Below are positions 53,013 to 61,900 of a DNA stretch of 64,000 nucleotides, in pieces. A model generated the notes under the pieces. The model was given only the letters and a program-made list of their open reading frames with translations, made no database searches and was not told the origin of the DNA. The translations under genes and the position numbers were made by a program. This DNA is from an uncultured Lachnospiraceae bacterium. GTDB taxonomy: Bacteria; Bacillota; Clostridia; Lachnospirales; Lachnospiraceae. The DNA is taken from contig CAJUBE010000001.1 of the NCBI GenBank assembly GCA_910584725.1, positions 124,001-188,000 of the forward strand, written 5' to 3'. Position 1 is the stretch's first letter. Each line of letters opens with the position of its first letter.

Positions 53013-53504
53013 TTAGACATTGCCCTGTAGGTATGCTTTGATTTTGTTGTCACGCTGACGCCATTTCTTTATCAAACCGATTTCTCGGTCGATAGCATTA
53101 ACATATCTGCCATAGGTATTAACATCCACCTCGAAGATTTCCACGATTCGCTGAAGCTCTTTGAGAATCTGCTCGCAATTTATAATTGCATTGTTCTGAT
53201 AGTCCCGCCGCTGTTCATACTCGCGCATAGAAGTAGGATAAGTCGAATTAGCCGCCCTTACGTTGCTCGTCAATTGGGATGCCAACTGGTCGATTCGATT
53301 TTTGAAATTAGTCATCAAATATCGATACTTCGCAAAGTCTTCCGTCTCATCCTTTCCATAGGCATAACGGACCCGTACCAGATGGTCTAAATCTTTTACC
53401 CCGAAACTTCTCTGCATGAAGTCAAGCAGCATGTCATGTAAATCTATCGAGAAGGTAATGGCCTCAAATTTGGATTCTTTCCGTTTGCTTGCCAGAACAC
53501 TCAT
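53013..53504 (-). CDS. avd: Avd-like DGR accessory protein
   Basis: A 163-residue all-helical, charged protein beginning MSVLASKRKESKFEAITFSIDLHDML. Length, helical content and place directly before the TR and reverse transcriptase match the Avd family, whose members form a barrel-like pentamer of four-helix bundles that binds the reverse transcriptase and template RNA. Basic residues are spread along it (KNRIDQL, EQRRDYQNN, IKKWRQRDNKIK at the end). It starts on the ATG overlapping the XkdX stop (TGATG), so translation is coupled. Typical Avd proteins are somewhat shorter (about 120-130 residues); the extra length is mostly at the N-terminus. Confidence 0.82.
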   Translation of the reverse strand: MSVLASKRKESKFEAITFSIDLHDMLLDFMQRSFGVKDLDHLVRVRYAYGKDETEDFAKYRYLMTNFKNRIDQLASQLTSNVRAANSTYPTSMREYEQRRDYQNNAIINCEQILKELQRIVEIFEVDVNTYGRYVNAIDREIGLIKKWRQRDNKIKAYLQGNV

Positions 53505-53644
53505 CAATAAGTGGCTCCGGTAATCTCAGCAAACTCTTCCTCGGTAATCCAGCCCTTTACTACGGCATTACGAACGCGGGTCAAATCCCACAGCTTTCTG
53601 TTGTAGAAACCCTTTACTTTGTCGTAATTCTTGCTATGTTCCAT
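53504..53644 (-). CDS. xkdX: XkdX family phage protein
   Basis: A 46-residue gene with an AAAGGAG site. The sequence MEHSKNYDKVKGFYNRKLW followed by the VRNAVVKGWITEEEF segment matches the XkdX family, short proteins found beside tail-fibre genes of Bacillus and Clostridia phages (PBSX XkdX is the reference). Function is unknown; it is thought to be a virion or tail accessory protein. It lies between the 102-residue gene and Avd and overlaps the Avd start by one base. Confidence 0.88.
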   Translation of the reverse strand: MEHSKNYDKVKGFYNRKLWDLTRVRNAVVKGWITEEEFAEITGATY

Positions 53645-53663
53645 GGTGCTCTCCTTTCTTTTC

Positions 53664-53972
53664 TTAAAGCTCGACGTCGCACATCATAGCGAGATATTCG
53701 AGGTCGGACTTGAGCTTTGCCTGTTCCAGTTCTTTCTGCGGAATATCCCGAAGGACAAACCACGATTTTTCATCAACAGTCGTCACCTGAACCAAATCCA
53801 TGTGTTCATGAATTTCTTCATTGGTTCCGTCGTTGATGATGACAGGGGAACACGTTCCGTCGAAGATGGAAGCGTCAATAGCCTCCTCGGAAATGAAATT
53901 GTTCCCGTTCATGGTAAGGTTGTCAAGGATGGTTCCATCGGCAAGGGTGATTCTATAAGTTTTCTCATCCAT
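53664..53972 (-). CDS. Phage protein of unknown function between the DGR target and XkdX
   Basis: I start it at 53972 (MDEKTYRIT, GGAAG upstream), giving 102 residues. The N-terminal half is a small beta module (YRITLADGTILDNLTMNGNNFISEEAIDASIF), the middle has SPVIINDGTNEEIHEHMDLVQV, and the end is an acidic helix (QKELEQAKLKSDLEYLAMMCDVEL). This pattern is common in a family of short proteins that follow tail fibres in Firmicutes phages; no function is known to me. Being between the variable protein and the DGR accessory genes it is certainly in the same transcript. Confidence 0.7.
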   Translation of the reverse strand: MDEKTYRITLADGTILDNLTMNGNNFISEEAIDASIFDGTCSPVIINDGTNEEIHEHMDLVQVTTVDEKSWFVLRDIPQKELEQAKLKSDLEYLAMMCDVEL

Positions 53973-54056
53973 TTTGATTCTTCCTTTCACTTAATTTTTT
54001 TTACTGTTATAACACAAGATTCTGTCACCTGAGTACGGTGTTTTCTTTCGGAGCGA

Positions 54057-54073
54057 GGGGGCACGAGGCCCCC
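54057..54073. promoter_or_regulatory. GC-rich hairpin just past the VR (DGR target-site hairpin)
   Basis: GGGGGC and GCCCCC pair perfectly over a five-base loop. On the coding strand the hairpin starts 24 bases past the end of the VR and four bases past the target gene's stop codon. In the Bordetella phage DGR a GC-rich hairpin or cruciform shortly downstream of the VR is needed for efficient retrohoming, and this has the right place and shape. It could also serve as a transcription terminator, but there is no U-run close behind it. Confidence 0.7.
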
Positions 54074-54077
54074 AGAT

Positions 54078-55058
54078 TTAGCCAACCAACCCGAAGACCG
54101 GACGAACCCCGCGAGAGGCCGAAGCGTTGACGTAGCTCGCAGTGCCACAGCCGTACACACGGGCGAAATAAGCCGAAGAAACGACGTCTCTCAGCCAATA
54201 CCAATATCTCCCAGGATTGATGAATCTCGGATACATCTTCATCAACGCCAACTGGGTCTTGTCGATGGTGTACCGGTTCGGAACGAAAGAACCGTCTCCG
54301 GCCGGGGTAAACACCAGACTCCCGTACATCATGATTTCATTCGGAAGTTCAACCGTAGAATCGTACCAGGCACCGGCAGAAGGATAACCGTTGGTTACGG
54401 CATTAGTCAGATATTCTCTGTGAGTGAGAATATTGGCAGAACCGAAAGCCGAGTTCACCAAAGTCTTTGCGTTGGCCAGATTAGCCGTATACATCAGTGA
54501 GCCGACATAACCGCCGGTGGTGATATTGGTCTCGTTCATCTTTGCGTTATACAAAGCAGTATCCGGCATGATTACCAGATGAGGAGTTGTACAGGAAGTG
54601 TCGCCAGAATTCAACCAATAGTTGATATCGACGATTCTCCAAATCCTGTCTCCGATGCTCCAATAATCCCCGATGAAGAACCCCTTGAATGTACCGGCTC
54701 TGATCTGGGCTTTCTGGTCCGTTGTCAAAGCTGTTCCGAGATTCTTTCCACGGAAAATATTCCGGCGCTGCTCCACAGAGATAACAGCATCCAAAATCCC
54801 CCAGAAAGCATCGTTGACCGTAATGCCCTTGTTACCGTCCGCAGCAGAAACCATCAGCTTGTCTGTCGCAGAAACCGACGAAACCTGGGTGAGCTGCGAG
54901 ACATCCATCTTGGCAAGATAGTCCTGGGAAGAACTAACCGCCACGAGTGCCGCAAGCAAATCCCTTGCGAGAATTGTTTTTGTCCCGCCGTCCCCGTCCA
55001 CAAGCAGAACATTGTTGGCGAGGAGCTGCGTTACCTTTTCGTAATCTGTAATTTTCAT
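54078..55058 (-). CDS. DGR target protein: phage tail adhesin with C-terminal variable region
   Basis: A 326-residue protein. The N-terminal 90 residues (MKITDYEKVTQLLANNVLLVDGDGG ... MVSAADGNKGITVNDAF) look like a virion-attachment region. From about residue 115, GTFKGFFIGDYWSIGDRIWRIVDI, HLVIMPDTALY and YPRFINPGRYWYWLRDVVSSAYFA form a DUF6273/C-type-lectin-like fold that DGRs often diversify. Residues 292-320 are the VR; the end GVRPVFGLVG is typical of such targets. Relative to the TR-encoded sequence, 11 of 13 mutable residues differ: 297, 300, 302, 303, 304, 306, 307, 308, 310, 314 and 316. It is probably the receptor-binding tip of the phage tail. Confidence 0.92.
   Translation of the reverse strand: MKITDYEKVTQLLANNVLLVDGDGGTKTILARDLLAALVAVSSSQDYLAKMDVSQLTQVSSVSATDKLMVSAADGNKGITVNDAFWGILDAVISVEQRRNIFRGKNLGTALTTDQKAQIRAGTFKGFFIGDYWSIGDRIWRIVDINYWLNSGDTSCTTPHLVIMPDTALYNAKMNETNITTGGYVGSLMYTANLANAKTLVNSAFGSANILTHREYLTNAVTNGYPSAGAWYDSTVELPNEIMMYGSLVFTPAGDGSFVPNRYTIDKTQLALMKMYPRFINPGRYWYWLRDVVSSAYFARVYGCGTASYVNASASRGVRPVFGLVG
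54098..54186 (-). repeat. DGR variable repeat (VR)
   Basis: The 89 bases align without gaps to the TR at 52920-53008. All 16 differences fall on TR adenines (coding strand) and none of the 66 other positions differ. Homology stops abruptly at both ends. The adenine-free 13 bases at the 3' coding end (54098-54110) are the likely initiation-of-mutagenic-homology block. Confidence 0.95.
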
Positions 55059-55078
55059 TACTTAATCCGCCTTTCTTT

Positions 55079-55405
55079 TTAATTTCTAACAAATATAGCC
55101 TGACTGAAAATCGGGTTGTTCCCGCCGTCAAGAATTTGTTCGGTTGAATAAGACCGACCGTTCAAGCCTCTGGAATTGCTGTCTTTTACAGCATCCTCCA
55201 CAGAGTCTAATACAGAATATAAACCTCTTCTTGCATTATCTCTGAGGTATCCGGATACCTGAAATTCTTTCGGTATGCCTTCCATAAATTTAGCCAACAG
55301 GTCAGAGTAAGTCCGGCTCTCAATCGGATTCTCGTTGTTATCCATAACCGGATTTTTCTCCGCATCCGTAATTGCTGATAAGAATACAAAGATGTTATCA
55401 AACAT
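55079..55405 (-). CDS. Phage tail-region protein of unknown function
   Basis: A 108-residue protein with GGAGG upstream. It begins MFDNIFVFLSAITDAEKNPVM; the middle is helical (YSDLLAKFMEGIPKEFQVSGYLRDNARRGLYSVLDSVEDAV) and the end, STEQILDGGNNPIFSQAIFVRN, resembles the C-terminus of the fibre at 55417 (TEQLLDDKGDVIRGKTIFVTK). The shared end may be an attachment or assembly tag for these tail proteins. It lies 12 bases from the fibre gene and 21 from the DGR target. Confidence 0.65.
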   Translation of the reverse strand: MFDNIFVFLSAITDAEKNPVMDNNENPIESRTYSDLLAKFMEGIPKEFQVSGYLRDNARRGLYSVLDSVEDAVKDSNSRGLNGRSYSTEQILDGGNNPIFSQAIFVRN

Positions 55406-55416
55406 AGGCTCCTCCT

Positions 55417-56925
55417 TTACTTTGTGACAAATATGGTTTTGCCTCTGATAACATCACCTTTATCATCAAGGAGCTGCTCTGTCTGATCCGCATCCGGGTT
55501 GTTCACATACAGCCATGTACCGCCATCGGTCAGAATCTGATAAACCGTGAATTCATTAACAAGTCCATCAAACGCCTGCTCAATAGCCGCCAGCCGTCGT
55601 TTCACATCTTCGAGTTCTTCGCTGACATCGGAACCCTTCTCAACAACGAACGTAACCCGTTTTCCTTCAATTGGCTTGTTATCGCCGTCCAGAACTGACG
55701 AGTCGGAAGAGTCATTAAGACTGTCATAAATCGAGTGTGTGTTTGTAAGCTCATTTTGAAAATCCACAAGCTTATTTATCCGCTCATTGAGAATGACAAG
55801 CTCGTTGGCAAATGCCGAAACATCCTCTCCATCAATGAGATCCTTAATGGAGTCCCACCAGTCCCGGAAGTCCTTGTCGATGGAATTCTTCCAATCAGTG
55901 AACTCTTTGGTATTGGCATTCACATAATCATAGAACCATCCGCTCCAAAGCGCTTTCCAATTAGCGTTCGTCTCCTGCATTTCGGTGGTCTGGCTGCTAA
56001 AAAACTCCTCCCACTGATGTTCCCAATTCAGATAGGCTTCCTGAATCTCCGTTGTCTGAGCTTCAAACCATATCCTCCACTGGTTTTTCCAGAAAGAGCT
56101 GTACTCCGTGAAATCATCCGTTACAAGCTTTTTCCAGTATGCCAACTCCCGGCTGCTGTTGTTGACGTAATCGTAAAACCACTTTTGCCACATGTCTTTC
56201 CAGTAATCAGCGGTATCAGTAATTTCATTCGCATGTGCGTTATAAAACTCCTCCCACTGATGTTCCCAATTCAGATAGGCTTCCTGAATCTCCGTTGTCT
56301 GAGCTTCAAACCATATCCTCCACTGGTTTTTCCAGAAAGAATTTGTAGCCTCCATATCGGCAGTCTGAGCGCCATAAAACGCTTTCCACTGATCTCCCCA
56401 CTGCGCCACCAGAGCATCGATTGACATCTTTTCAAGCGGAGCCGTAACAAACGGACACGCCGATGTACCGACACAGTTTGTAATGTTCGCCTGCCTGATT
56501 GCTGTCACGCTGGCATTCACACGAATATAGGCAAGCGGGTACTGCCAGCGGTCATTCGTCTTTATCAGCGTCGGATTCTTCGGGCTGGATGCGGGAGTCC
56601 CTTTGACAATCTTTATTGAATTTGCCCGCACCGATTCCCTGGCATCGATTTCCAACACAACCGCGTCAATCCGGTTCAGAATTACTTCCGATAAGGGAAG
56701 GGTCAGAGGCAATAGGGCGTCGTTCAATGTCCATGTGTGATTAAACCATGCTCTGCCGATTCCGACATTCACCATCATGCCTTCAGATTCCTTAACCATC
56801 ATGGCGGTGCCGTAATGCTGCAATACACCGTCCCGGATAATCCCATCAAAAATACTGGACATCTGAATTGCATCGTATCTTCGATCACGGTTTTTGGAAT
56901 TGTAAAATCCATAGGTAACACTCAT
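55417..56925 (-). CDS. Phage tail fibre / upper baseplate protein with duplicated Trp-rich shaft
   Basis: A 502-residue protein with a GGAGG site, its start overlapping the stop of the Gp37-like gene. Residues 1-165 form a globular baseplate-binding head (YDAIQMSSIFDGIIRDGVLQ, AWFNHTWTLNDA). Residues about 170-385 are a Trp- and Glu-rich helical shaft built from repeats like FWKNQWRIWFEAQTTEIQ and NWEHQWEEF. The C-terminal 100 residues end with GTWLYVNNPD and GKTIFVTK. Two parts of the shaft are encoded by identical 97-bp segments (56001-56097 and 56244-56340). It is probably the fibre that carries or positions the DGR-varied adhesin. Confidence 0.82.
   Translation of the reverse strand: MSVTYGFYNSKNRDRRYDAIQMSSIFDGIIRDGVLQHYGTAMMVKESEGMMVNVGIGRAWFNHTWTLNDALLPLTLPLSEVILNRIDAVVLEIDARESVRANSIKIVKGTPASSPKNPTLIKTNDRWQYPLAYIRVNASVTAIRQANITNCVGTSACPFVTAPLEKMSIDALVAQWGDQWKAFYGAQTADMEATNSFWKNQWRIWFEAQTTEIQEAYLNWEHQWEEFYNAHANEITDTADYWKDMWQKWFYDYVNNSSRELAYWKKLVTDDFTEYSSFWKNQWRIWFEAQTTEIQEAYLNWEHQWEEFFSSQTTEMQETNANWKALWSGWFYDYVNANTKEFTDWKNSIDKDFRDWWDSIKDLIDGEDVSAFANELVILNERINKLVDFQNELTNTHSIYDSLNDSSDSSVLDGDNKPIEGKRVTFVVEKGSDVSEELEDVKRRLAAIEQAFDGLVNEFTVYQILTDGGTWLYVNNPDADQTEQLLDDKGDVIRGKTIFVTK
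56001..56340. repeat. Exact 97-bp direct repeat inside the fibre gene (56001-56097 and 56244-56340)
   Basis: The two 97-base copies are identical and start 243 bases apart, exactly 81 codons, so the reading frame is kept. Each encodes the same 32 residues of the fibre shaft. Perfect identity, while the sequence between has drifted, implies a recent duplication or gene conversion and a hot spot for fibre-length change. Confidence 0.9.
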
Positions 56926-57998
56926 TATTCATCGCCTCCTTCCGTTGTTTTAAATGTTGGATATACGGATGCCCCTTCGGAATCTTCAGTCATAACGATT
57001 TCGACAATCCGGGCTTTCGTTTCATGCCCATACTCGTTCGCAATCTGAACAACATCACCATTGAAGAAATCTTCACTGTATTTGAACATAACGGTGGTTT
57101 CCACTTGGCCCTCAAACGATGTGACATCCGTATTCTCCGCTAACTTTTCTCTCCCCCTTTGTTGCAGTAATGCCGTATACTCGGCATCGGTTAAAGTGAC
57201 ATCGTTGCCGACATCCGAAGAAATATCCCTTGCATCGGTAAAAAGCTCCCGGCGACTCAAGCCACTTCCGCCGCCAACTGTCGTGTATCTTCTTGCAGAA
57301 CCCTCTCCCTCACCGCCAACCAGTGTAACATTTTTCAACGCTGACTTTGATTCAACATAATTGCTGTTGATGATGTTTTCGAAATTGGGGGAAAAGACCA
57401 CATATGGATTTGCAGTCTGATCATAAGACCTGTCAACACCAGCATAGAGCTTGAACACGAATTGCTTTTTATCGTTCAGTGTAATCTTGAAACCGATATC
57501 ACGTTCGCTGCAAATCTTGTTTATCACATCGTATAGATTGTCCCCCGTATACTGAGCATCAATTGTCAACTTTGTAATCGCCGGGTCCGTAGATGCTTCA
57601 AAAATAAAATTGCTGATACGACGATTGCTGTCGGAAGGAGAGATGATGTTTTCATTCAGGAGTGTCTGAATTCCATTTTGAAGATTTCCTCTTATGGTCC
57701 GTTGTCCCCAGACAATTCTCCTGTCTAAGATAGATTCCAGCGACCTACCGGTTACGGTGATATGATTTCCGTCCTCGGAATCCGAAGTGATTCTTATCTT
57801 TTCAATAATCATGCAATGCTCCGATTCCCGATTCTGCAAATAGTAATCCTGCCGTATGTAACTGAGAATGGTACTCGTCATGGATGTAAAAAGCTCGAAA
57901 TCGCCATACTCATAATATCGGTCCGTCCAGATAAAGGACTCGTACACATCCACAATGGAGACCGCATCCAGATTTGTGTTTAAAACTATCAAATCCAT
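56925..57998 (-). CDS. Siphovirus Gp37-like tail protein
   Basis: A 357-residue protein. The N-terminus (MDLIVLNTNLDAVSIVDVYESFIWTDRYYEYGDFEL) and the middle (ITVTGRSLESILDRRIVWGQ; GDNLYDVINKICSERDIGFKI) match the siphovirus ReqiPepy6 Gp37-like family. These correspond to the Tal/baseplate hub proteins that follow the distal tail protein. No clear endopeptidase domain is present, so it is structural rather than a cell-wall enzyme. It lies two bases after the distal tail gene. Confidence 0.85.
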   Translation of the reverse strand: MDLIVLNTNLDAVSIVDVYESFIWTDRYYEYGDFELFTSMTSTILSYIRQDYYLQNRESEHCMIIEKIRITSDSEDGNHITVTGRSLESILDRRIVWGQRTIRGNLQNGIQTLLNENIISPSDSNRRISNFIFEASTDPAITKLTIDAQYTGDNLYDVINKICSERDIGFKITLNDKKQFVFKLYAGVDRSYDQTANPYVVFSPNFENIINSNYVESKSALKNVTLVGGEGEGSARRYTTVGGGSGLSRRELFTDARDISSDVGNDVTLTDAEYTALLQQRGREKLAENTDVTSFEGQVETTVMFKYSEDFFNGDVVQIANEYGHETKARIVEIVMTEDSEGASVYPTFKTTEGGDE

Positions 57999-58000
57999 CG

Positions 58001-58915
58001 CTATACCCCCTCGTAAATAATCCGATTCTCTATCTTGAACTGCAAGTTACTGCTTCCTTCTTCCGCGGTATACGCAAACACATTGTCGCCTTTCGCAAGC
58101 TGAAACCAATCAGCCGCTTTATCCAAACAGTTAAGAATGTTGGTTGTTTTTCCGTTCCGCAGAAGAGTAATGGACTTTTTCCCTTTGACGGTACAGATAG
58201 TGATTTCATCGCCTGCTACAATTCCAGAACCCGTAAAAGCCTTCATCTTATCAGTATCGATACGCATGATCTCACGGGTTCCGGTATTGTATATGGTGAT
58301 GTTGCGGGCTTCGCCGATGGCGTGAATGGTAATTGTCACACCAATCTCGGCATCTCCGCTATACACAACCGTCTTTTCCATCTGGTTCTGAATCTCGCCC
58401 ATTTCCAGCAGACATTCGTACAAGGATTCGTTGCTGAAAGGAAACTCAAACAACGGCTCCACACCATAGAAAATCGTGGTGTTAATTCCGTCTTCCCCGG
58501 CAGAATAAAAGAAAGGATTCGGACACACAATAGAGACATCCGAACCCTCTTCTTTACTGAATATATCCGGTTCATTCGATTCAGTATACCCGTCAATTTC
58601 CGCTGAACGGTTATCCGTTTCAATCAGCAGCGTAAGTTTTTTCTTTATCGGAAAATACTTGTACGATAACTGACGTACATCCTCAATCGAATCTTTCCAA
58701 AGATACTTCAAAGAAATAACTATGTTCCGTTTCTGGAGTCTGGCAGAGTTGAACAAATCTCCGTCAGTTGTAGCGATTTCGGTTGTATTGATGTTCGCTT
58801 TTCCAGACCCCAGACCGGTTACAGAGGTAACCACAAAACCGGATTCCTCCGGCCTCGCAAGTACCAACTTAATACTATCGCCAAGATAGTTTGTAACAGT
58901 GATTGACTTAATCAC
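58001..58915 (-). CDS. Distal tail protein (Dit, siphovirus tail family)
   Basis: A 304-residue protein. The N-terminal half (ITVTNYLGDSIKLVL, TSVTGLGSGKANINTTEIATTDGDLFNSARLQKRNIVISLKY) is the hallmark ring-forming domain of Dit proteins, and a galectin-like C-terminal domain follows. Dit forms the hub that joins the tail tube to the baseplate. The start overlaps the tape measure stop by four bases (ATGA), the usual order for siphovirus tail genes. Confidence 0.92.
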   Translation of the reverse strand: MIKSITVTNYLGDSIKLVLARPEESGFVVTSVTGLGSGKANINTTEIATTDGDLFNSARLQKRNIVISLKYLWKDSIEDVRQLSYKYFPIKKKLTLLIETDNRSAEIDGYTESNEPDIFSKEEGSDVSIVCPNPFFYSAGEDGINTTIFYGVEPLFEFPFSNESLYECLLEMGEIQNQMEKTVVYSGDAEIGVTITIHAIGEARNITIYNTGTREIMRIDTDKMKAFTGSGIVAGDEITICTVKGKKSITLLRNGKTTNILNCLDKAADWFQLAKGDNVFAYTAEEGSSNLQFKIENRIIYEGV

Positions 58916-61900
58916 GCTTTCACCATCCTTTCCATCGCCGAGAACTGATTCTTTGTCTGCCGATAAATCTCAACTCTCGACAGTGCCTTAGGCGAATAGT
59001 TATTTTGTGTAAATGTAAATGTGTTTCCTGCATTTGGAGAATTTTCTCCATTTTGAACATCCGCGGTCTCCTGTCGATTCATACCCGTACTGATGGATAA
59101 TGCCTGTGTCCTGCTGAACATCGCATTCAACCTGCTTGTTCCGGCCTCTACGTTCGACAAATCAAGAACTGGACGAATGGTCGGCTGAGTATCAATGTCG
59201 CTGTCAATAAAATCCTTGACCTTGGAGATTGCATTACTAAGTCCCGTTCTCGCGGCTTTCGCCATTCCAGAACCGGCTTTGTACGCTTTCTCTGTGTAGT
59301 CGCCAATCGCATTTACAAACGCCACACCGAAGAAATCGCCAATCCGATAACCCACCTTGGAAGGGGAGTGTTCATCAAGTTCTTTCTCCGCCGCCCTAGC
59401 AGCCGCGGCCGCCATAGCTCTCGCCTTTGCTTCGGCTTTATATGTGTTCTCGCTGATACCTTTAGCAAACCCATCTACGAGATAGGAACCGGCATCATAG
59501 AACTGTCCATAGTAATCCTTAACCCCAGAGATGGCGCCGCCGAGACTGGAAGTAAACGCATTCTTTGCATCTGCATCTTTGCTCCTTACCCCGGCAATAA
59601 ATTTCACCATGCATTGTTCTCCAGCGCTTTGGAATTCTGAATACTTATTCTTGATAGCCGTTAAGCAACCACTAATGATGTTTGTAAATGTATTTCTGGC
59701 ATCCGTATCCTTCGCTCGAACACCTGCGATAAACTTCACCATTGTCTGTGTCCCAACTGACTGAAATTCCGAATATTTGTTCTTAATCGCCGTCAAGCAA
59801 CCGCTGATGATGTTCGTAAAGGTACTTCGGGCACTGTTATCCTGGGTTTTCACCCCGGCAATAAATTTCACCATAAGGGTAGAGCCGGCAGTCTGAAAGT
59901 CCCGCTGCTTTGCATTGATAGCTGTAAGAACCGCTTGAACCAGTGTCGTGAATGTTGTTGTCAACATTGTTTTCTTGGCATTTGCAGCATTGACGAATGT
60001 TGTCAGCATATTAGAAGCCGCTGCCGTTACCTTCGAATTTGCGTTATTAAACGCGTTGATAAAACCAGTAATTCCAGCTTCTCCAAGCTTTGTCAATGCA
60101 GAACCGAAGGATGTCATTCCGCTTGTATCCAATCCGGCCATACCGGTTGCCATATCAACCAGTCTATTTGTCTGTGTGATTACACTAGATAACAGACCGG
60201 TATCAATACCGCTGATATAGCCATAGTAAGAACTGAAATATGAGCCAAAAGAACTCATGTCCTTACCAAAATCGGCAAGCGTTTTATCATCAGAAAACCA
60301 GCCGCCTTCTTTTGGCAAACTCTTTTGAAGTTCAACAATGGAAGTCGCAGCGTTTGTAGTTGACGTTACAATACCTGTGTCAACATTCTTCATGTAGTCG
60401 GAGTATTTTGAAAAGTTCTCGCCGAACAGCACTAAGCTCTCGCCAAATGCGCCGATATCGTTGTCTCCGGTAAACCAGCTTACAACACCGCCAGTATTCG
60501 GAAGCGTGTTTGCTAACTCGACCAAAGACTTTCCGGCTGTTGCTGAGTTTGTTATGGCATCTACATCTATTCCCGATATTGCGTCGGAGTAAGATTTCAT
60601 AGCCTTTCCAAACGGAACAAGCTGTTCGCCGAACATATCCATATCATTTTCGCCAGCGAAGAACCCAACCACTCCGCCACTGTTTGGAACTGTCTTTGCC
60701 AACTCTACTAAAGCTTTACCAGCCGTTGCTGAATTGACGATGGCATCAGCATCCAATCCCTTTACAGCCGTTGAGAAATCCATCATAGCCTCGCCGAACG
60801 GAATCAATTGCTCGCCGAACGCCTTCATATCGTTGTCACCGGCAAAGAAACTTACCACGCCTCCTGTATTCGGAATTGTGGAAGCCATTTCGGTCATTGC
60901 TTTTCCTGCAATAGCCGCTTCCGTAACGGCGTTTGCATCAAGTCCTGCTATGGAAGCACCAAACGCCATCATTGCCTCACCAAAGGGAACAAGCTGCTCG
61001 CCAAATTCCTTCATGTCGTTTTCGCCAGTAAAGAAACCAATAACACCACCTGAATTTGGCAGCGTAGAAGCCATCTCTGCCAGCGTTTTTCCGGCAGTTG
61101 CAGCATTTGCCACGAGACCGGCATCCATACCAGCAATCTCTATCGAAAAGTCCTTCATCGCCTTTCCGAACGGAACAAGCTCTTCTGCAAACCCGGATAA
61201 CGATGATCCGCCAGTCAACCAGGATGTCAAACCCTGTAAAATATCAGCCGCTGTCAGAATGAGAATTGTCTCAGCAAGCGCTTTCACTCCATCCATCATA
61301 GAAGGCTCTATTTTAGACGCGCCCTCAATAAACGGCTGAATATTCGTCATAAATGCTGACAAATCCGCTCCGATTTGTGGGAACTGACTGGACACGCCGC
61401 TCATAAATCCACCGACAATACCGCCAATAAATTGACCGATTGCGGTACCAATGCCTTCCAGCAATTTTCCGCCTTCGCCAATCAGCCAGGACAATCCAGG
61501 AATCTGTGCCAATGCACCGATAGCCGCCAGCACAAGCGCCAGCTCTGCGATAACAACACCCATTCCCAACACACCAGCCATTGCGCCCGGAACTAAAGAG
61601 GCAACCGCGCTTAACGCCAACATAATTGCTGAAAGCAGACCGATGCCAGCAATGCCTTTCACCAGTGTATCCACGTCGATACCTCTAAGCGCGTCAACAA
61701 TACCAGAGAAGAATGCCATAAGAACATCTATGGCAACCTTGATAAGCTCCGGCAGATTTTTTGCGATCCCCTCCAGCACTTTAATCAGGAACTGGAAGAT
61801 AGAATCAACGATTGAGGGTGTGTATTTCACAAGCGCTTCTAACACTGCGGCGATTAACGCAAGTGCGCCATCTGCAATCTGAGGAACACATTCCAGGAGA

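Noticed and set aside
52822..53016. A 64-residue plus-strand reading frame across the TR
   Set aside because: It is antisense to the TR and has no ribosome-binding site; the TR/VR relationship explains the sequence fully.
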